Position numbers and translations under genes: made by a program. Below, piece after piece: positions 8,015 to 10,530 of a DNA stretch of 10,530 nt; position 1 is the stretch's first letter, and each line of letters starts with the position of its first letter. The DNA comes from Sanchytrium tribonematis (taxonomy: Eukaryota > Sanchytriomycota > Sanchytriomycetes > Sanchytriales > Sanchytriaceae). The notes under the pieces are model-generated. The model was not told where the DNA came from. It saw only the letters and a program-made list of their open reading frames with translations, and searched no databases. The DNA is taken from positions 1-10,530 of the forward strand of contig JADGIG010000292.1 in the NCBI GenBank assembly GCA_018985235.1, read 5' to 3'.

Positions 8015-8022
8015 TATAAATA
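8015..8022 (+). promoter_or_regulatory. Possible TATA box upstream of copy A
   Basis: TATAAATA lies 25 bp upstream of the ATG at 8047, with a CCAAT at 7984-7988. The spacing leaves room for only a very short 5' leader, and such strings are common in AT-rich DNA. Confidence 0.2.
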
Positions 8023-8046
8023 TCTGTCTCGACCACTTTAATATCA

Positions 8047-8815
8047 ATGAAAAGTTACTTGCCGAGAGAAGTTTACTTTAAATTTTTTGAATATTTAAAT
8101 GAAGATGATGTATTATCATTGAAAAAAAGCAACTCTAAGTTAAATCACATTATTAAACAGTACGGAAAACCACTAGGAAAAATTGATTTGCGAATTGCAG
8201 AATTTATATCTAATTTAGATTATTTTAAGCATTTACTGATAGAAAACGGCTCAGTTATCTCGGGATCCTTTTTATTGCAGGTAATACTGAAAACCAAATT
8301 TCTGGGTGTTACTGAAATGGACATAAGTGTACCAAACATTGGCAAAAGTTTTGAAAATATTATCAAATTTCTTGTCAGTTTTGAGTATTACATTGTTTTG
8401 AGTATTCTAGCGACTTGACAATTCTGACCAGAAAAAAAGGTAGAGTTGATCAAAAAATTAACTTGATACAATCAGGTCATTGTCCCAGTACTTTTATTAA
8501 GAAGAATTATGCCTTGTCATGTACGCAAATTTGGTATGATGGAACTAAAATATCTTCTCCCCATTTACCAATAAGTCTTGAAAAAATTGCGATTTTTGTG
8601 GTTAACTTTCACTGGCTGATTGCTACTACAACGACTGAGCTTCTCAAAAAATATTATCAATTTGGTTTCAAAATCTACATAATGAAATGTAATATCCCAT
8701 TTCATCACAGACACTACAAGAAGTTAAAACATGCGTTTACCAAACAAATTATACTGACGCTGAAGGGCATGTTTACTATGAAATATTAAATGCAATAACA
8801 AATCCCTTTACCTAA
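8047..8815 (+). pseudogene. F-box-like / nucleotidyltransferase-like paralogue A, two frameshifts
   Basis: The ATG at 8047 starts MKSYLPREVYFKFFEYLNED, an F-box-like LP.E....FF.YL motif, followed by YGKPLGKIDLRIAEFI. The next part, SVISGSFLLQVIL, then TEMDISV, resembles the SGS...DxDI signature of a degenerate nucleotidyltransferase-like family. At about 8393-8400 the frame shifts (YSSDLTILTRKKG), and INLIQSGHCPSTFIKKNYAL, then QIWYDGTKI, matches copy B. A second shift near 8700 leads to CVYQTNYTDAEGHVYYEILN and TAA 8813-8815. With the shifts ignored it spans ~256 codons, close to copy B's 269. An AATAAA lies at 8823-8828, just after the stop. The molecular activity is unknown; F-box proteins usually recruit substrates to SCF ubiquitin ligases. 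If neither shift is real, a short 123-residue product would remain. Confidence 0.7.
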
Positions 8816-8822
8816 ATGATTC

Positions 8823-8862
8823 AATAAAATCTTATTAAAAACCTGGAAATCTATCCAATAAA
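8823..8862 (+). promoter_or_regulatory. Polyadenylation signals AATAAA for the plus strand
   Basis: AATAAA occurs at 8823-8828 and 8857-8862, in the 55-bp gap between the convergent stops of copies A (8815) and B (8871). No canonical AATAAA is present for the minus strand in this gap, so B's signal must lie within A or be a variant. Confidence 0.35.
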
Positions 8863-8870
8863 TGATAGCC

Positions 8871-9680
8871 TTACATATGGCTTTGAACTAGATCCACAAC
8901 AGAATCTAAATCTTCGATCTCAAAATAAATTTTTGTATCTCTAACAAACTCAGAGTAACTAACTATTCCAAAGTTTACGAAGTCCAGTATTTCACGCCGG
9001 GGAATCTTGTCAATACAAATAAAATTTCTAAAGTTTCTACTTTTAAATTCCTGAAGAAAATCTCGTGTGCACCTGTCATATAAATCCGAAATTACCTTAT
9101 CAAATATTGCATATTTTTTTAAAATCAAGTCTTTATCAACCGTTTCGATAGAAGTACCATCATACCAACATTTGTGACATGAAAGAACAGAGTTTGTTTG
9201 TATTAATAAATATGGTTCAGTGCGACACCAAATAAGTTGCAAAAATTTAAACTTTTTAACGAACATTTCATCAAGGGTATAACATTTGAAGCGAGAATCA
9301 GAATCTTCAGATGGAACCCGAGCTACAAAGTTGTATCCTTCTACCTTTATAAAAAAATTCATCATTAAGTAAAAACAAGCGATATTCGACCTAACATAGA
9401 TATGCAAACTAAGACTATGTAGAGATTTAGCTTTCAGCATTGTATTCAGAACTAGAAAATCAGATATATCAGAGTCAGTTCTTCGAAGCAAATCTTTGAA
9501 CATTTCGACATTTTGGATGTACTCTTTTAAACGTAACTCTATAACGCCCAATGGTTTTTTGTAATCTTTTACAATTAGACCCAGTTTTTGGTTGAGTTGT
9601 CCCACTTTTGATATTGAATCTTCGTCCAAATATTGGAAATATTTTAAATGTATTTCATCAGGTAAATTTTTGAAACTCAT
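8871..9680 (-). CDS. F-box-like / nucleotidyltransferase-like paralogue B, intact
   Basis: The start is taken as the ATG at 9680 (MSFKNLPDEIHLKYFQYLDE), because the longer frame begins only with a TTG at 9758. The frame is 269 codons ending at TAA 8873-8871. Residues ~5-45 are F-box-like. DYKKPLGVIELRLKEYIQNV is the best-conserved segment with copy A. The middle aligns with A over DISDFLVLNTML and LHIYV, but the SGS and MD residues of A are gone. A second conserved block is FLQLIWCRTEPYLLI, then VLSCHKCWYDGTSIE, then LKKYAIFDKVI. The C-terminal third is charged. No signal peptide or membrane segment is seen once the 26 TTG-led residues are excluded. The identification as F-box-like is from the motif only. 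It is convergent with A and divergent from the small ORF at 9758. Confidence 0.72.
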   Translation of the reverse strand: MSFKNLPDEIHLKYFQYLDEDSISKVGQLNQKLGLIVKDYKKPLGVIELRLKEYIQNVEMFKDLLRRTDSDISDFLVLNTMLKAKSLHSLSLHIYVRSNIACFYLMMNFFIKVEGYNFVARVPSEDSDSRFKCYTLDEMFVKKFKFLQLIWCRTEPYLLIQTNSVLSCHKCWYDGTSIETVDKDLILKKYAIFDKVISDLYDRCTRDFLQEFKSRNFRNFICIDKIPRREILDFVNFGIVSYSEFVRDTKIYFEIEDLDSVVDLVQSHM

Positions 9681-9757
9681 TAGAATGATAACCAATAATA
9701 CAATAGTTTTGTGAAAGGATTTTTGGATATTTAAACAGTAAGACAACAACTTTACCA

Positions 9758-10153
9758 ATGGTAAGCTTCATCACTATCAATGGCCGACTCACTGAAGATT
9801 CAATTGAAAAAATAGTTAAAACTATCAAGGGACAGAAAAAAGTAACTGAACTGAGCATTTCAAGTAACAATTACATTGGTAGAAAGAGTCATGTATCTTT
9901 TTATAACGTAACGTTATAAAAACGACGAGCAGATCGTTTAAAAAAACTTTGAAGAAAGGATCATGCGTGGTAGTGAATGGACAATTTTATCAAACAAAAT
10001 ATTTTTCAAAAGATGGAAATTTTGGATGACAATGATTTGGAATTGTCATCAGATAAACATAAATTGGAAGCCGAAGAATCTAAAGATTCGAACGACAAAA
10101 ACGAAAATAAATCAAATTTTCATCAAATTCATTTATTGAAACTTTTTTCTTAA
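9758..10153 (+). pseudogene. Small unrecognised gene, probably split by two frameshifts
   Basis: Three abutting short frames follow one another on the same strand: 9758-9919 (53 codons, MVSFITINGRLTEDSIEKIV, then KKVTELSISSNNYIGRKSHV), about 9910-10029 (SFKKTLKKGSCVVVNGQFYQ, then TKYFSKDGNFG) and 10013-10153 (46 codons, acidic, MEILDDNDLELSSDKHKLEA). Each ends where the next has begun, which is how a single ~130-codon gene with two indels would look. I do not recognise a family. It starts 77 bp from the start of copy B in the opposite direction, so the two could share a promoter region. Alternatively these are unrelated chance frames. Confidence 0.3.
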
Positions 10154-10497
10154 AATCGTTGTTTTTTAATCTCAACTTTTTAATAAAGTCGCAAGCAGCT
10201 TTTGTATGACCGACATTTTCCAAATACTCAAATGTGAATTCGTTTAAATTTTCCCAAAAACAACACAATTTTACTCTGCCCCCTTCAGTAAAGTATAATT
10301 GATCGCACTTTTCCACATAAAATCTTGTTTTGTTTCTTCGCGAGCTAGATATTATCAATTTGATATTTCATATTTTCCAACTCGTTTTCAAACTCTGCAA
10401 TTTTTCGTTTTTGTTTGTCGAAAAGTAATGCAATTTCATGTTCCAAGTCGTTTCGTTGATCACTTCGTTCAACTTTGAGACTTTCAGAAATTGACAT
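10080..10497 (-). pseudogene. Coiled-coil plus Cys-containing frame, possibly one frameshifted gene
   Basis: The first frame starts at ATG 10497 and ends at TAG 10347-10345: 50 codons, almost all charged and helical (HEIALLFDKQKRKIAEFENE, then LENMKYQ), a likely coiled coil. A second frame overlaps its end (10358-10080) with no ATG of its own near the start. It contains RNKTRFYVEKCDQLYFTEGG, then RVKLCCFWENLNEFTFEYLE, then KAACDFIKKLRLKN. The overlap suggests one gene with a single indel near 10350. The C-terminus becomes Asn/Lys/Phe-rich and overlaps the plus-strand frame at 10013-10153, so at most one of the two is coding there. No family is recognised. The 33 bases to the window edge hold nothing more. 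Confidence 0.33.
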
Positions 10498-10530
10498 ATT
10501 TAATAATCTTCTACTTTTTATTTGATGAGA

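Noticed and set aside
9681-9758. N-terminal extension of copy B with a hydrophobic stretch (a possible signal peptide).
   Set aside because: It starts at TTG, which is unlikely in a eukaryotic nuclear gene. The ATG at 9680 places the F-box-like motif at the N-terminus, as in copy A.
1-10530. tRNA, rRNA, CRISPR arrays or bacterial operons.
   Set aside because: No cloverleaf, rRNA core motif, regularly spaced short repeats or Shine-Dalgarno-led gene chain was visible by eye.

Overview
The window is AT-rich eukaryotic nuclear DNA dominated by decayed transposable elements. I infer a eukaryote, probably an invertebrate, a fungus or a protist. The grounds are a non-LTR (LINE) retrotransposon, Ty3/gypsy, Helitron/PIF1-like and Crypton-like pieces, an F-box-like gene family, AATAAA signals, and no bacterial operon structure or Shine-Dalgarno pattern. 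The species cannot be named from the sequence alone.

Layout. 1-416: no recognisable gene; one weak minus-strand open frame. 417-4188 (+): one LINE relic. A broken ORF1-like part (417-1170) is followed by ORF2 (1222-3979), with an endonuclease remnant, a reverse transcriptase and a C-terminal CCHC-type zinc knuckle. A 3' UTR ends in an (ATT)4 tail. ORF2 has five in-frame stops and its catalytic YADD box reads YADV. A perfect 130-bp tandem duplication (3877-4138) covers the ORF2 end and the start of the 3' UTR. 4184-4408 (-): unrecognised small frame. 4531-4937 (-): fragment of a Crypton-like tyrosine recombinase. 5128-5990 (+): Ty3/gypsy-like gag relic with several frameshifts. 5965-6021: cluster of short inverted repeats. 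6047-6682 (+): an unrecognised 211-codon frame interrupted by one TGA. 6922-7712 (-): Ty3/gypsy RNase H tail plus integrase, cut off before the second catalytic Asp. 7710-7961 (+): C-terminal piece of a Helitron/PIF1-like helicase, fused head-on to the integrase fragment.

8047-9680 holds the most interesting genes: two convergent, diverged paralogues. Each has an F-box-like N-terminus followed by a region that resembles the degenerate nucleotidyltransferase-like family (SGS...DxD, then LIQ...P..FI) that I associate with giant-virus and fungal genomes. Copy A (+, 8047-8815) has two frameshifts but keeps the SGS and MD signature. Copy B (-, 8871-9680) is uninterrupted (269 codons) but has lost the signature. 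Copy B is the only gene in the window that looks intact and has a recognisable family.

9758-10530: short, partly overlapping open frames on both strands that look like two small degraded or unrecognised genes. They include a coiled-coil segment on the minus strand. No tRNA, rRNA, CRISPR array or intact LTR was seen. The elements do not form a pathway; the region looks like a sink for nested or colliding insertions beside a small lineage-specific gene family.
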